DNA from: Aegilops tauschii subsp. strangulata
Taxonomy: Eukaryota > Streptophyta > Magnoliopsida > Poales > Poaceae
NCBI RefSeq assembly: GCF_002575655.3
Contig: NC_053035.3
Span: forward strand, 381,773,792 to 381,837,791
Direction: 5' to 3'
Length of the DNA stretch: 64,000 nt
Made by a program: the position numbers and the translations under genes. Numbering within the stretch: the stretch's first letter is position 1; every line of letters starts with the position of its first letter. Under the pieces are notes generated by a model. The model did no database searches. It was not told the origin of the DNA and saw only the letters and a list, made by a program, of their open reading frames with translations. Positions 20,376-33,385 of this stretch are shown one piece after another.

Positions 20376-23300
20376 TCAAAGAACATTCGAAGATTCTAGG
20401 ATATTTAGCTCAAACCGCAACTTGCTAAATCTCTTCTCATCCAAGGGCTTAGTGAAGATATCGGCTAGCTGTTCTTCAGTCTTCACATGCTCAATAGAAA
20501 TGTCGCCCTTCAACACATGATCGCGAAGAAAATGATGACGAATCTGAATGTGCTTTGTCTTCGAGTGCTGAACTGGGTTGTGAGCAATCTTGATGGCACT
20601 CTCATTGTCACAGAAGAGAGGCACATTCTTCACGTTGACGCTGTAGTGCTTGAGAGTTTGCTTCATCCACAGCAAGAACCACCAGCAATGTACTCAGCTT
20701 CAGCAGTAGACAGTGATACGCAGTTCTGTTTCTTCGAGGACCAACAGACCAAAGATCGTCCAAGGAAATGACATGTAGCAGATGTTGACATGCGGTCCAC
20801 ACGATCACCAGCATAGTCAGAGTCAGAATATCCAATGAGATCGAAAGCCGACCCCTTGGGGTACCATAATCCAAGTGTTGGTGTGTGAGCTAGATATCGA
20901 AGAATATGTTTCACAGCCTTATGGTGTGATTCCTTCGGTGTAGCTTGAAATCGGGCACACATGCAAACACTAAGCATAATATCTGGCCTAGATGCACATA
21001 AATACAATAAAGAACCAATCATGGAGCGGTATACCTTTTGATCGAAGTCAATACCATTTTCATCAGTGCACAGATGGCCATTTGTGGGCATCGGAATTTT
21101 GACGCCTTTGCAATCTTGCATGCCGAATTTCCTCAGTACATCCTTGAGGTATTTCTCCTGAGATATGAATATGCCATTGCGCTGTTGACGAATTTGAAGA
21201 CCTAAGAAGAATTTCAACTCTCCCATCATAGACATTTGATATTCTTCACTCAACATATAGGCAAATTCATCACTATAACGTTGGTCAGTACAGCCAAAGA
21301 TAATATCATCAACATATATTTGGCACACAAATAATTCACCATCATAAGATTTAGTGAAAAGAGTAGGGTCGAGTGAACTGGGTTTGAAGCCTTTCTTCAT
21401 GAGGAACTCCTTCAAAGTATCATACCATGCTCGAGGGGCCTGCTTGAGGCCATAAAGGGCCTTATTGAATCTGAAGACTTTGTCAGGATGCTTTGGATCT
21501 TGAAAACCTGGGGGTTGAGCAACATATACTTCTTCCTCAAGCTTACCATTGAGGAATGCACTTTTCACATCCATTTGATATAAAGTGATATCATGATGGT
21601 TAGCATAAGCAAGTAATATGCGAATAGCTTCAAGTCTAGCAACAGGTGCAAAAGTTTCATCGAAATCAATTCCTTCAACCTATGTGTAGCCTTGAGCTAC
21701 AAGCCGTGCCTTATTCCTCACCACAAGGCCATTTTCATCTTGCTTGTTGCGGTAGATCCACTTTGTGCCAATGATATTGTGCTTGCGATGATCTGGACGT
21801 TTGACCAGTTCCCAGACGTTGTTGAGTTCGAATTGATGTAATTCTTCTTGCATGGCCTGAATCCACTCAGGCTCCAGAAATGCTTCATCTACCTTAGTGG
21901 GCTCTGTAATAGAGACAAAAGCATAGTGCCCACAAAAGTTAGATAAATGTGAAGCTTTTGAGCGTGTGAGAGGACCTGGTGCTTCAATGTCATCGATGAT
22001 CTTTTCAACTTGCACTTCTTTTGCAACGCGAGGATGAGTTGGTTGTTGTTGAGGAATTTGATCAACATTTTCTTCAGCACCATTTTCTTCAGCATTTTCT
22101 TCAGGTGCATTATCTCGACGTTCTTCACGTTCTGGAATGAATTCTTCAGCAGATTCTTCGGTAGGAATGACATCCTCAGTAGCCTTGAACTTGATAGGTT
22201 CCTCAGGTGCTGGTTGATCTATCACAGAAGGTAGGTGCTCTCTTTGTGAGCCATTAGTTTCATCGAACCGCACATCTACAGTTTCGACAACCTTGTGAAG
22301 AACGTTGTTGAAGACTCTGTAGGTGTGCGAGTCCTTTCCGTAACCAAGCATAAAACCTTCATGTGCTTTCGGTGCAAATTTAGCATTGTGATGAGGATCT
22401 CTAATCCAACATTTAGCACCGAAGACTTTGAAATAACTCACATTGGGTTTCTTGTCAGTGAGGAGTTCATAGGCAGTCTTCTTGAAGAATTTGTGAAGAT
22501 ATACCCTGTTGATGATATGGCACGCAGTATAAATTGCCTCAATCCAGAAGTGACGAGGCGTCTTGTACTCATCAAGCATAGTGCGAGCCATCTCAACAAG
22601 AGTTCTGTTCTTGCGCTCCACGACACCATTTTGCTGAGGAGTGTAAGGAGCAGATAACTCATGAGTAATACCAAGTTCATCAAGATAGTCATCAATACCA
22701 GAATTCTTGAACTCAGTTCCATTGTCACTACTGATGTGCTTGATCTTCACACCGAAGTTGGTTGAAGCCCTCGAGGAAAATTGTTTGAAGACTTCCTGCA
22801 CTTCATGTTTGTAAGTAACAATGTGTACCCATGTGTATCGAGAGTAATCATCAACAATAACAAAGCCATAGAGAGATGCGTCATTTGTGACTGCTGAGTA
22901 ATGGTTAGGACCGAAGAGATCCATATGAAGCAATTCAAATGGTCGAGTAGTGGTCATGATAGTCTTCGTTGGATGCTTAGCCTTGGTCATCTTTCCAACT
23001 TCACAAGCTCCACACAAGTGATCCTTGAGGAATTTGACATTTTCAATGCCAATGACATGCTTCTTCTTCGCAAGTGCAAATTCCGCATGCCTGCATGACC
23101 AAGTCGTCGATACCATAGCCAGCCTTTTGAAGCTTTTGCAGGTAGGCACACGGCTGGTTGCGGTCCTGTAGAGAAATCAACAATATACAAGTCTCCTCTC
23201 CTAAAGCCTTTGAAGACTTTGGAATTGTCAGCTTCCATAACCACAACACAACGATACTTGCCAAAGACAACAACCATATCAAGATCATAAAGCATTGAGA

Positions 23301-23550
23301 CAGACATAAGGTTCTATCCTAAGGACTCGACAAGCATGACTTTGTCCATGTGTCGATCCTTTGTGATCAAAACCTTACCTAGACCCAATACCTGACTTTT
23401 GCCTTTGTCGGCGAAGATGATATGCTTCAGATGCGATGGTGATAAGGGAGCATACATCAATATATTCTTGTCACCAGTCATGTGATTTGTACATCCACTA
23501 TCGAGGACCCACTCATTGGCTTTGGGTTGATCATCCTGTAGATGAATTAG
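20376..23550 (-). pseudogene. S1 pol: protease, integrase, RT, RNase H (broken)
   Basis: From about 23550 downward the minus strand reads a protease-type DSGCTNHMTG. The integrase follows, with an H/C-type region, VIVDDYSRYTWV, SSDNGTEF and QQNGVVERKNR (the D, D and E of the DDE triad). The RT has the Copia YVDD box ([10 protein letters not shown], about 21300) and the RNase H has STAEAEYIA and FCDNESA. The frame ends at TAG, 20376-20378. Lesions: a TAG near 23308 just before LMSVSML; a TAG at 21680-21682 where S2 has CAG; and a 13-bp deletion relative to S2 near 20670 that shifts frame inside RNase H. The polyprotein would copy and integrate the element, but this copy cannot. Confidence 0.9.
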
Positions 23551-23975
23551 TGCAGCTTACGAACTTCATATACTTCATCAATGAAGAATATGACATCACA
23601 ATTCATCAGACCAATTTCATCAAGTAATAGAACAGATAAAGCAGTATGAGGACGTGAGAAATGAAAGTTCATTTCTTCATGATTAGCCTGCGTCCTCTCA
23701 GGCATTTTTCAGGTCTCCAGCAAATTCTTCAGACGTTTAAATACGTCTGGAGACTTGATCCTGCATAAAAGATTAGTTCTTTTTCTTCACCACCCACATC
23801 TGAAGGGGTGCAAAGAGTTCATCACTCTACGAGCTCCATACGAGAAAGGTGGCATAGAAGCCAATCCATTTCATTTCACATAAGAGGAGTTAGGGTAAGC
23901 ATATGAATAAGCAGAGAAATTCTTCGAGGACTTATGAACATAATGGTTAGAAGGATAATGCTCATATTCATAGCC

Positions 23976-25499
23976 CTTGGCTCTTCACTGCGAAACAGAG
24001 TTGTTAGCACGATGATGTTCATATGAGGATTTTGAACCTTTTGAGGAATTTGATCCATGTGAGGAATTTGGTCCGTATGAGGACTTGGATCCATATGAAG
24101 AATTTGATCTGGGGTTCCTATTCTTCACAGGTGGTTTCATGAGGACATTCACCTGAAGACTTTCAAGGTACCTTTTGGGAACCCAGATTTTCTTCATAGG
24201 AGAACCGTTCCTACAGTTAGTGCCAACATATCTAGCAAATACTTCACCATTCTGATTTTTGAACAGTTTATAGTTGGAGTCAAATGACTCATTAGAAGAA
24301 TGAGAAGATTCACATGTAAAGCCAGATAAATTAGATGGATCAACTGGAGGTCCCTTTGCAGCAACCCATGAGGTTTTGGGGTACTGCTCAGGCTTCCAAT
24401 ATGTACCATCAACATTGAGTTTCCTCTCAAAGGCAAGACCCTCTTTCCTAGGGTTCCTGTTGAGGATCTGCTTTTTAAGCACATCACAAAGAGTCTGATG
24501 CCCTTTGAGGCTTTTGTACATGCCTGTCATGTACAATTCCTTCAGCCCTGCATCGTCAGTGATACTAGCAATCTCCTCAGATGAGGAATTAGTGATAGCA
24601 GAGACAGTTGAAGAATTTGTAGCATTAGAAGCATTTGAACATTCAGGTGAAGAATTAGCAGATTCACGTTCAATGCATTTCAAACATGGAGGAACAAATT
24701 CTTCCTGAGCAGCACTGATTTTTTGAGCAAGTAATGAATCGTGCTCCTTCTGAAGATCTTCATAACTCACTCTTAGCTTCTCAAGATCTTACTTTCTTTG
24801 AAGAAATTCATAAGAAAGCTTCTCATGATCAGACAAGAGAGTGTTATGTTGATCATGAAGGGTGTCATACTTAGTATGAAGTCTCTGAAGACTTTCAGCC
24901 AAAGCTTTTGACTGATCCATTTCTTCACTCAACATATCATCGCTCTTACTAAGCATGTTTTGAACCTTTTCCAAAGCTCTTTGTTGTTTAGCGGCAAGGG
25001 AAGCAAGTTTGACCTAACTGGGTCCAAATTCATCATCAGATTCATCATCACTGTATTCAGACAGATAGCATTCTGTTACCTTTTCACCATCTGCCATAAG
25101 GCAAGGTGAGGAGGATGATGATTCTGGTTCGAAAGTCATTGATTTGAGAGATTCCTCGAAGTCCTCAAACCAAGGATCATGACGGGTTCGATGACCTTCA
25201 TAGACCTCAGAGAGACGGTCCCAGATAAGCTTCGCCTGATCGAGATGCATAATGTTCCTGAACTAATTTTGAGACAGATAGGAGCAGATGATGTCCTTCG
25301 CCGTGAGGTTGAGAAGAGTGTACTTCCGAATGTCATCAGCTTCCGCCGTCTTGCACAGCTCGGTAAGACCAATCTCAGTGACGGTCCACAGTTCGCTGTT
25401 CATCGCCATGAGGCGCTTCTTCATCATGGCCTTCCATTTGGGATACTCATGACCGTCAAAGATGGGGCATGTCACTTTCTTCATACCTGCGGTCGACAT
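23976..25499 (-). pseudogene. S1 gag (interrupted)
   Basis: Starts MSTAGMKKVTCPIFDGHEYP at 25499, the usual N-terminus of Copia gag (DUF4219/UBN2-like region: KWKAMMKKRL, AKDIICSYLSQN). Stops at about 25263, 25014 and 24789 break the frame, after which it continues on the same strand. The middle is coiled-coil-like (ESLQRLHTKYDTLHDQH). The C-terminal part has CLKCIE, KKIWVPKRY and SSYGSK/SSHGSN serine-rich repeats. The KKIWVPK box supports the Sirevirus assignment. Gag forms the particle that packages element RNA. Three stops make this copy non-functional as an intact ORF. Confidence 0.8.
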
Positions 25500-25571
25500 A
25501 ACTAAACTCCAGGTGGTTAAACCAAAATCACACAGAACAAGGGAGTACCTTGCTCTGATACCAATTTAAAG

Positions 25572-27045
25572 TGCGTTATATCGACTAGAGGGGGGTGAAT
25601 AGGCGATTTTTATGAATTCTTCACTGACGAATTTGTGGCTGAGGAAATTCCTTAGCGAAGAACTACTTGCAGCGGAATAAGTACTCAAAAGTATGCATAG
25701 CAGAACACAAGCATAGTCATCATGATGAAATGAGGACAAGCACAGAGTACAGAAAGCGTAAACACAGGATAGCACAGGATGAAGACAAACAGACTGAAGA
25801 AATTGAACTGAGGAAATTGAGAAAGTCTTCAGTCAAAGTCTTCAAACACAGATATGAAGAAATGAAAGAGTTGAGGAAATAGAACCAGTAGGCTTGGTGA
25901 AGACAATGATTTGGTAGACCAGTTCCAACTGCTGCCTCAGTTGTACGTCTCGTTGGAGCGGCTAGGTATTTAAACCTGAGGACACATAGTCCCGGACACA
26001 CAGTCCTCACCGTATTCTCCTTGAGCTAAGGTCACACATACCCCGCCCAATCACTCGTGGTAAGTCTTCAGGTGACTTCCAAACCTTCACAAACTCGGTC
26101 ACTCGACGATCCACAATTTCCTCTTGGATGCTCTATACCATGACGCCTAACCGTCTAGAAGAAGCACAGTCTTCAAAGGTAACAAGCGTCGGATCGACAC
26201 ACGATACTCTTCAGTGATGCTCAATCACTTTGGGTTTGTGGGTGTTTTGGGTTTGGGTTTTCCTCACTTGATGATTTTCGCTCAAAGTCCTCAAAGGATG
26301 GGATGCTCTCAAATGACAAGTGTCAGTTTCTCTCGGAGCAGCCAACCAGCTAGTGGTTGTAGGGGGTGGCTATTTATAGCCTAGGGAGCAGCCCGGCATG
26401 ATAAGACATAAATGCCCTTCAATGATATGACCGTTAGGTGGGTAGATATTTTGGGACAGCTGGCGCACAGCAACGGTCGGAAATTTGAGTATCAAATTCC
26501 TCAGGGCTATCATGTTCCTCACTGTGTAGGCAATCCGCACTGGCGAATTCCTAACTCCTCAGTCAGAATAAATTCCTTAGAGACCAGAAGAACTTCGTCT
26601 CTGTCACTGAAGAATATGGCTGAACTGTATGAGATTTCCAATTGCTTCACTCGAAGGGATTGGTAGGTGTAGGATTTTGAGTTCAGCATCACATGGAAAT
26701 TTTTCCTTAGTATTTCCTCGACCCCCTTTTACAGTACGGTGTTTCCTATGACTCAAGAAAGAGAATATGAAACTACGAAAACAAAAGTCTTCACACTTCA
26801 TGTTCCTCAAATGAATACCAAGTCTTCAAGGTCACACCAATTTCTTCACTTTCAAAGTCTTCAGAAAGTCTTCAGAAATCCAAAGTCTTAAGTCGAAGAA
26901 CTTCATTTTTAGGGGTCGACTTTCTCTGTAAATATCAAACTCGTCATAGACTTATAGACCTGTGTACACTCATAAACACATTAGTCCATTAACCTATAAG
27001 TCTTCAATACACCAAAATCACTAAGGGGCACTAGATGGACTTACA
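25572..27045 (-). mobile_element. S1 5' LTR
   Basis: Minus strand TGTAAGTCCATC (27045) to ...TATAACGCA (25572), 1474 bp. It is followed by a primer-binding site. It matches the S2 LTR at 46615-48104 throughout. Confidence 0.85.
26371..26378 (-). promoter_or_regulatory. LTR TATA box (S1)
   Basis: TATAAATA on the minus strand (ggctataaatagcc). It is conserved in the S2 3' LTR at 27452-27459 and the S2 5' LTR at 47425-47432. It is probably the Pol II promoter for the genomic RNA. Confidence 0.7.
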
Positions 27046-28120
27046 TCTGGTTGGAGCGGCTAGGTATTTAAACCTGAGGACACACAGTCCTCACCGTATT
27101 CTCCTTGAGCTAAGGTCACATAGACCTCGCCCAATTACTCGTGGTAAGTCTTCAGGTGACTTCCAAACATTCACAGACTCGGTCAGTCGGCGATCCACAA
27201 TTCCTCTTGGATGCTCTAGACCATGACGCCTAACCGTCAGAAGCACAGTCTTCAAAGGTAACAAGTGTCGGATCCATGCAGGATCAATCTCTTCAGTGAT
27301 GCTGAATCACTTTGGGTTTGTAGGTGTTTGGGTTTGGGTTTTCCTCAGTTGATGATTTTCGCTCAAAGTCCTCGGAGGATGGGATGCTCTCAAATGACAA
27401 GTGTCAGTTTCTCTCGGAGCAGCCAACCAGCTAGTGGTTGTAGGGGGCGGCTATTTATAGCATAGGGAGCAGCCCGACATGATAAGACATAAATGCCCTT
27501 CAATGATATGACCGTTAGGTGGGTAGATATTTTGGGACAGCTGGCGCATAGCACAGCAACGGTCAGAAATTTAAGTATCAAATTCCTCAGGGCTATCATG
27601 TTCCTCACTGTGTAGGCAATCCGCACTGGCGAATTCCTAACTCCTCAGTCAGAACAAATTCCTCAGCGACCAGAAGAACTTCGTCTCTGTCACTGAAGAA
27701 ATTGACTGAACTGTATGAGATTTCTAATGGCTTCACTCAAAGGGATTGGTAGGTGTAGGGTTTTGAGTTGAGCATCACATGGAAATTTTTCCTTAGTATT
27801 TCCTTGACCCCCTTTAGTAGTACGGTGTTTCCTATGACTCAAGAAGGAGAAAATGAAACTACGAAAACAAAAGTATTCACGCTTCATGTTCCTCAAATGA
27901 ATACCAAGTCTTCAAGGTCACACCAATTTCTTCACTTTCAAAGTCTTCAGAAATCCAAAGTCTTCAGTCGAAGAACTTCAACTTTAGGGGTCGAATTTCT
28001 CTGTAAATATCAAACTCCTATTAGACTTATAGACCTGTGTACACTCATAAACACATTAGTCCCTTAACCTATAAGTCTTCAATACACCAAAATCACTAAG
28101 GGGCACTAGATGCACTTACA
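27046..28120 (-). mobile_element. S2 3' LTR, truncated
   Basis: Begins TGTAAGTGCATC at 28120 right after a purine tract (minus strand: aaaaagggggagat). It lacks the last ~400 bp of the LTR: it stops at 27046, in the text corresponding to 25950 of S1, where the S1 LTR start abuts it head to tail. Confidence 0.85.
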
Positions 28121-28716
28121 ATCTCCCCCTTTTTGGTGATTGATGACAATATAGGTTAAATTTTCAACGGGGATAAACATATGAAGTGTAAATACTGATA
28201 TTGAGGAATTTGATTGCAAGATATAGAAGAACTCCCCCTGAAGATGTGCATAGTGAGGAATTTGCTTTTGAAGCAATGCACACTTGAAGAGTTGAATCAT
28301 GGAGATCTCCCCTATATCTTGTAATTCATACACGCATTTGACATAGAATATGAAGAATTTGAAATGCATGATGAAATATGGTGACTGATGTAATTCAACA
28401 TGCGTGCATAAACATTAATGAGGAATAAGCATGCAGAAAAACTACAGCAGAAGTATCAGGTCACCATAGAGTTTAAGTTTACAACGCGATCCAGCAAAGT
28501 CATCAGAAGAACCAGAGTTGTAACTTAAGAAAAAAACGCCCATATAAGATAGACCCGCTTGAAGACTAACTCAAATTTCTCCCCCTTTGTAATTGAATGA
28601 CGAAAAGGATCGAAAATGAGGACTAACGCCCCTGAATAATATCAAGTTGATGAAGGAGCGCCAGCGATGTTGGGGTCATTTGTTGATGTAGGGCCTGCCG
28701 CAGTGTCGTCCAAATC
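28121..28716 (-). other. S2 3' untranslated region and polypurine tract
   Basis: AT-rich 3' leader between the extra ORF and the LTR. The polypurine tract (minus AAAAAGGGGGAGAT, 28121-28134) would prime plus-strand synthesis. Confidence 0.7.
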
Positions 28717-31700
28717 TTAATGCTCATCGGTGTCGCACGATGAAGAATAGGAGTTGGCCACCAAGGAAGGAACCTTGACCTTCTTGTATTTCTTCGGTGG
28801 AGGTGTAGACCAGTCAAAGTTCTCCTTGAGACCCATTTGCTTCAGATCTTCTTCACCATATACATGTGACAGAATAGCCCAGGTGCGACCGAAGACTTCA
28901 TGGAGGTAGTAATGATTTTTCTTCATTGCATTATGTGTAGCAGTCATGTTGTGAAGAATTGAACCAAACTGACGCTTAACCCATTTATGGTTTTGATCCA
29001 CCTTCTGGTGAAGACTTAGCAGAAGCTCACGGTTAGTCATCACACAAGGAGCAGTGGCTTGAGGATTTGGCTTGGAGGCATGGGCAACATAATCATGAGT
29101 GCCAGAGTCATCATTGGTGGAATAAGATGCAGCTTTGCGAAACTGACCATCCAATGGACGAATGCCTTCATCAATAACAGCTGGTGCCTTGCCCTTTTCA
29201 TCAGCTGAGGAATAGGTCTGCTTGAGGACTTCAATCGGGGGCAAGTAGCTGAGGTGATTCCGAAATCAGCCTTGTAGTTGAGTGAAGACCTTGTCCTGAG
29301 GAATCTCATAATCCAAGGTGCATAAGGCTTCAGCTCAAACGGAGAAAGTGCAACATTTGCCAGAGTCCTCATCAAGAAATCATGATAGTTGACGGGTATG
29401 CCATGAATGATGTTGAATACCAGATTCTTCATGATGCCAACAATTTCCTCATCAGATGAGTCGTGGCCTTTGATTGGACTCATAGTCTTCGTCAGAATGC
29501 GATAGACTGTCCTTGGTACATACTGCAATTCCTTCACGAGGAATTATGTCCTTGAGGCTTGACCAGGTTTCAATGGCTTCATCAGCACTTGCATATAGTG
29601 ATCTGTAAGCTCAGGCTCTTGGTACATGCAACGAGCTCCTTCAGGTGGAGGACTGATGGGCAGGGCGTGAAGTAATTCAGAGGCCGATGCTTTGTAGTGA
29701 GTGTTTTCGGTCATCCAGTCCAAAACCCAGGAGTTCACATCGTCAGCATCTCCTATGATGTGCAGTGTTGCGTAGAATTGAAGAATGAGCTCTTCATTCC
29801 AATCAACTATGTCTGTGCAAAAGTTGAGGAGGCCTGTGTCATGAAGCACACTGAGGACAGGTGTGAAGCATGGCAGTGATTCCATGTCCACATGAGGAAT
29901 ATGCTCATGGTCGAAGACTTTGTCCTTGTTGAAGAGCAGTGAAGAATAGAAGTTGGCCTGGCTGGCGGTCCAGAAGCGCTTCCTTCTAAGATGAGCAGAA
30001 TCATAGGGATTGTAGTTAGTGAAGAACACGTGCTCGCCGAAGAAATCATCAGCCTTGAATTTCTGCTTCTTTGAGAATGAATCCTTTGGTTTGGGCTGAG
30101 GAGTGTCAGTCAATTGCATTATTACCTCAGGAATCGCAATCTCAGGCTCCACAGGCTGAGGAATTTCAGCTTCTTCTTCAGTGACAACCTGGGTCTTCAA
30201 TTCTTCATTTACATTTTCTTCAGCACTAGTGGCTGGAATTTCTTCATGGACAGACGGTGTGGCATGTGGTTCATCAGATCCCATTTGAACTGTAGTTACT
30301 GGGGACTGAGGAATCTGTTGCAACGGTGTGAATAGTCGAGAGTTGGGGTGCTGACTTTCCCAAAAGTCATCATTCAGCACAGGTGTGGTACAGCCAATGT
30401 CCACATCCTCATCTTCCATTTCTTCGACGCCAGCCCCTTCAACAGTAAACTGAGGCATAGGCGAGGAAACAACTGGAGTTGAAGGGATTGCATCCACTTC
30501 AATTTCTTCATCCAACTGCTCTGACGAAGCAGCAGAAGGATTTTCTTCATTGGATTCGCTAGGAATCACATATTCTTCATCATAAGGAACAAGGTCCTTT
30601 GATGGCATGGTTGAGATAGGAACAACATCAATGGGGTTTGCAAACGAGCTGATCAAAGACTTCATCTTCTTCGGAGCTGAAGAATCTGATGAAGTTGATG
30701 CCTTCCTTTTCTTCACTCATGCACACTCTGCAGCCTTAGTCTTCTTCACATCTGATGCAGATGGAAGGATTGGAGTTGGGGTAGGCGCAGGAGGAGCAGA
30801 GGAATTTGGTTGAGTTTCTTGAGGCACAACTGATGCAGTTGCCCTGACCTCTTCATTTTCTTCAGGCGCACCACTAGTGGATGCCCTGGCAATTTCATCA
30901 GCGACTGGAATGCAGTCATCAGCCCTGGAACTCACATTTTCTTCAGCAGCCTGAATGTCATCAGCGGTGCTGGCATGTTCTTCAGTCGGCTGAGCAGATG
31001 CTTCAGCCTGAGGAATTTCTGGTTGCGATGGAGCTGCAACATTTGGAGTGAACTTTTCTATCAACTTCACAAGGACTTTGGCTCCAAGCCAGTCAGCGCG
31101 GTATACGTCAAATTCATCACTGAGTTTCTTGATCTCATATTGAATATTGACAAGTTCTTCAGTTGTCATAGAGACAACGTGTTTCTTCAGAAAATGCTCT
31201 TTCTTGTACTGCGCTTTCTTGATTTGCCTGGCCTTTTCAAATTTCCATTTCTCTTCTTGTATGAAGGCAGTCAGCATATGACTTTGGCCAGGAATCAACT
31301 TGAAATCAGGTATAGGAGTGTTTGGGTCCTTGTGCCAGAGATCAATGTAGTCGAGGATCAACTTTGGATCCAAAAGCAGAGGCACATTTGTGCCCTTGGC
31401 TCTAGCGGCCCTGACCTGCATGTCTCTGATGATTTCGGCAAGTTCCTCATCATCAGCTTCGTCTTCATCAGGCGGCACTTGGAAGGCGACCTGCTTCTTG
31501 TGAGGACTTGGGCGAGAACCACGTCCAGCAGTGGCCTTTGTCTTCAGCAGAGAGGGGCCAGTTGAAGAATTTGGTGCAGCTGAGGAACTAGCAGAAGCTC
31601 CTGAGGCAATAGAGATGCCTGTAGTCCTTTGGCATGTGGCAAGATGCACAGGTGCAGAGGATTTGGTCAGAGAAGCTGAGGACTTGAGCGGAGGAGCTGA

Positions 31701-32387
31701 GGATTTTGGAGGAGCAGGAGCAGCGTGAGGAATTGCCCGTGAGGGCTTTGAGGATTCTGGCCGTGAGGGCATAGGTGAGGAACTCGGCCGTGAGGGCATT
31801 GAAGAAGAAGCACTTGGCTTGTGAGCAGGCTTCTTTGACATGGCCTTCTTCGGTTTTACAGAGGCCTCGGCAGCAACAGCAGCAGAGTCTTTGTTGAATT
31901 TCCTCACTGCTTCTCTGGCTTGTCTAGCCAACTTGGCCTGGCGCTTGGCCCATTCATCAGGATAATCCTCACCGCGCTTGAGGCTGGTGGGATCTGCTTC
32001 TTGGCCAGGTGCCAATGGAGGTCTTGGGCATGGAGGATTGAGTGCGAATTTCTTCATGTATTTGGGAGTAACATATCTGTACTCCCTCCACTCTCTTGCC
32101 CATCTCCTCTCTATCCTCTGTATGCGCACCTTGCGCTGATTTTTGTCCTCCTTACCAAACTTGGCCTCATCAGGAGTGCAGTAATCCTTATATATATCAT
32201 CAGGGATTTTAAATGCAGTATTGATCTCAGGCCTCTTTCCTCCTTTCTGTGGCTTCTTTCCATCAGCCATTTTCTTCAGCTGAGGAATTTGAACAATGGA
32301 ATTCTCTGAAGATGTATGCAACTTTTCTTCGAGGAACGCTGCAAATGAGTTAAGTTGATGAAAACCTAGTGATTCAGCAGCGGACAT
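28717..32387 (-). pseudogene. S2 extra post-pol ORF (Sirevirus 'env-like' position), broken
   Basis: Starts MSAAESLGFHQLNSFAAF at 32387. The first part (556 codons) is basic and low complexity, with KKPAHKPSASSS and many Ser/Pro/Ala repeats, and ends at a TGA at 30717-30719. The frame continues after that stop for about 390 residues and includes FFGEHVFFTNYNPYDSAHL. A frameshift near 29545 leads into RYIL/YVPRT and MKNLVFNIIHGIP ... YAPWIM, a block recurrent in plant retroelement proteins. A second frameshift near 29250 leads to the C-terminal TNRELLLSLHQKVDQNH and TAA-type end at 28717. No signal peptide or membrane segment is obvious, so an envelope role is not supported by what I see. Full length would be about 1220 residues. 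Function unknown. Confidence 0.8.
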
Positions 32388-32393
32388 GAGTAC

Positions 32394-32718
32394 CTATGAA
32401 CAGAGTATAGTTGCAAGGAATTTGGAGAGGTCATATGCGTTCTCAGAAGGTTTTGTAAAAAGGACAAGTTTGAGGAATTTGACCAGATGAGTCTTGAAGA
32501 ATTTCACTAAGCGTTCTTTGTCTTAGGTTCCAGAGTTGTATAGATCAAAAAATCCACACAATTGAGGAATCTTGAAGAAAAATATAGCTTAGAGAAATGA
32601 ATCAAGAACAGATGACATGTGAAGTGTTTAGTGTGTGAAGATTTGAAGAAAAACACCTTTGAGGATTTTGTAGAAATAATTTGAATCAAAGAGGGTAGTA
32701 AAAGTAACTTTTAATTAC
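32394..32718 (-). other. Putative 5'-UTR intron of S2 extra ORF
   Basis: Donor cagg|gtaatt at 32719/32718 and acceptor gttcatag|gtactc at 32394/32393, six bases before the ATG. Same positions as in S1, although the acceptor has changed from CAG to TAG. Confidence 0.5.
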
Positions 32719-32986
32719 CCTGGATGAAGAACACGATGAATTGGGATGTGGAGATGTGAAGTTCGTCAGTGCAGATCTTCCACGCCCTAACTCGGCGTAG
32801 GAAGAGGGCTACGGCGGCGGCGGAGTGAAGATTTCCGCGGCCGGCGCGAGTATGACGGTGACGAGGTCGAGGCAGTGAACCTCTTCCTCACCGGCGACAA
32901 TGAAGTAGCGGCGGCGCTAGGGTTTGAGAAGCTTGAGCTGGAGAGAGGTCGAGCGAAGTAAAGGCAGTGAGGAAGGGGAGAGAGGG

Positions 32987-32994
32987 TATTTATA
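32987..32994 (-). promoter_or_regulatory. Internal TATA box before S2 extra ORF
   Basis: Minus-strand TATAAATA (ggctataaataccc), then a CT-rich leader and 'aaaccctagcgccgcc'. Same layout as S1. Confidence 0.55.
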
Positions 32995-33382
32995 GCCACG
33001 ATGAAAAACTGTTCGCCCGAAGAAATTGGACAACGTGCCGGTGACCCTTCTCATTCGCTTGACATGTGTCACCCACGTACTGAGAAGTGGAGATCGTGTT
33101 AGATCGTGGGTGAATAGATAAGTATTTCATGTGATGCGGAACGGTTTGAGCGGCAAAGCCGAAAATTTGGATAAGATAAGTTAAAAGTTCCGTTCGCAAA
33201 TTCTTCAGCTGACAAGGACACAGTTAAGATTTTGAACGAGTTTCAAATAGAACGCACATGAAGAATTTGTGAATAGAATGGGTTGATTTTAGCATAGAGG
33301 GGGAAGGGTCCGGTCACATTCACTTAGCAGAAAAAACCAATTTGAAAAATTAGCCATAAGTGAATGCTGTAGAGGACATAAA

Positions 33383-33385
<3 letters not shown>

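Larger units (their letters stand above)
18745..27045 (-). mobile_element. S1: truncated Sirevirus-type (Maximus/SIRE) Copia element
   Basis: On the minus strand the order is 5' LTR, Met-tRNA-type primer site (ttggtatcagagc, 25552-25564), gag, protease, integrase, RT/RNase H, then an extra ORF cut at 18745. The 3' LTR is missing. Integrase before RT is the Copia order. The gag (YPKWKAMM, KKIWVPK) and the large post-pol ORF fit the Sirevirus lineage. The left junction (18744/18745) falls inside the extra ORF, which points to a later deletion rather than normal insertion. Confidence 0.85.

Noticed and set aside
22010..22728. Plus-strand ORFs opposite S1 integrase
   Set aside because: They mirror the antisense of a clear integrase frame and have no domain of their own.
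30717..32387. Calling the Sirevirus extra ORF an envelope gene
   Set aside because: No signal peptide, membrane segment or cleavage site is visible; only its position matches the 'env-like' name.
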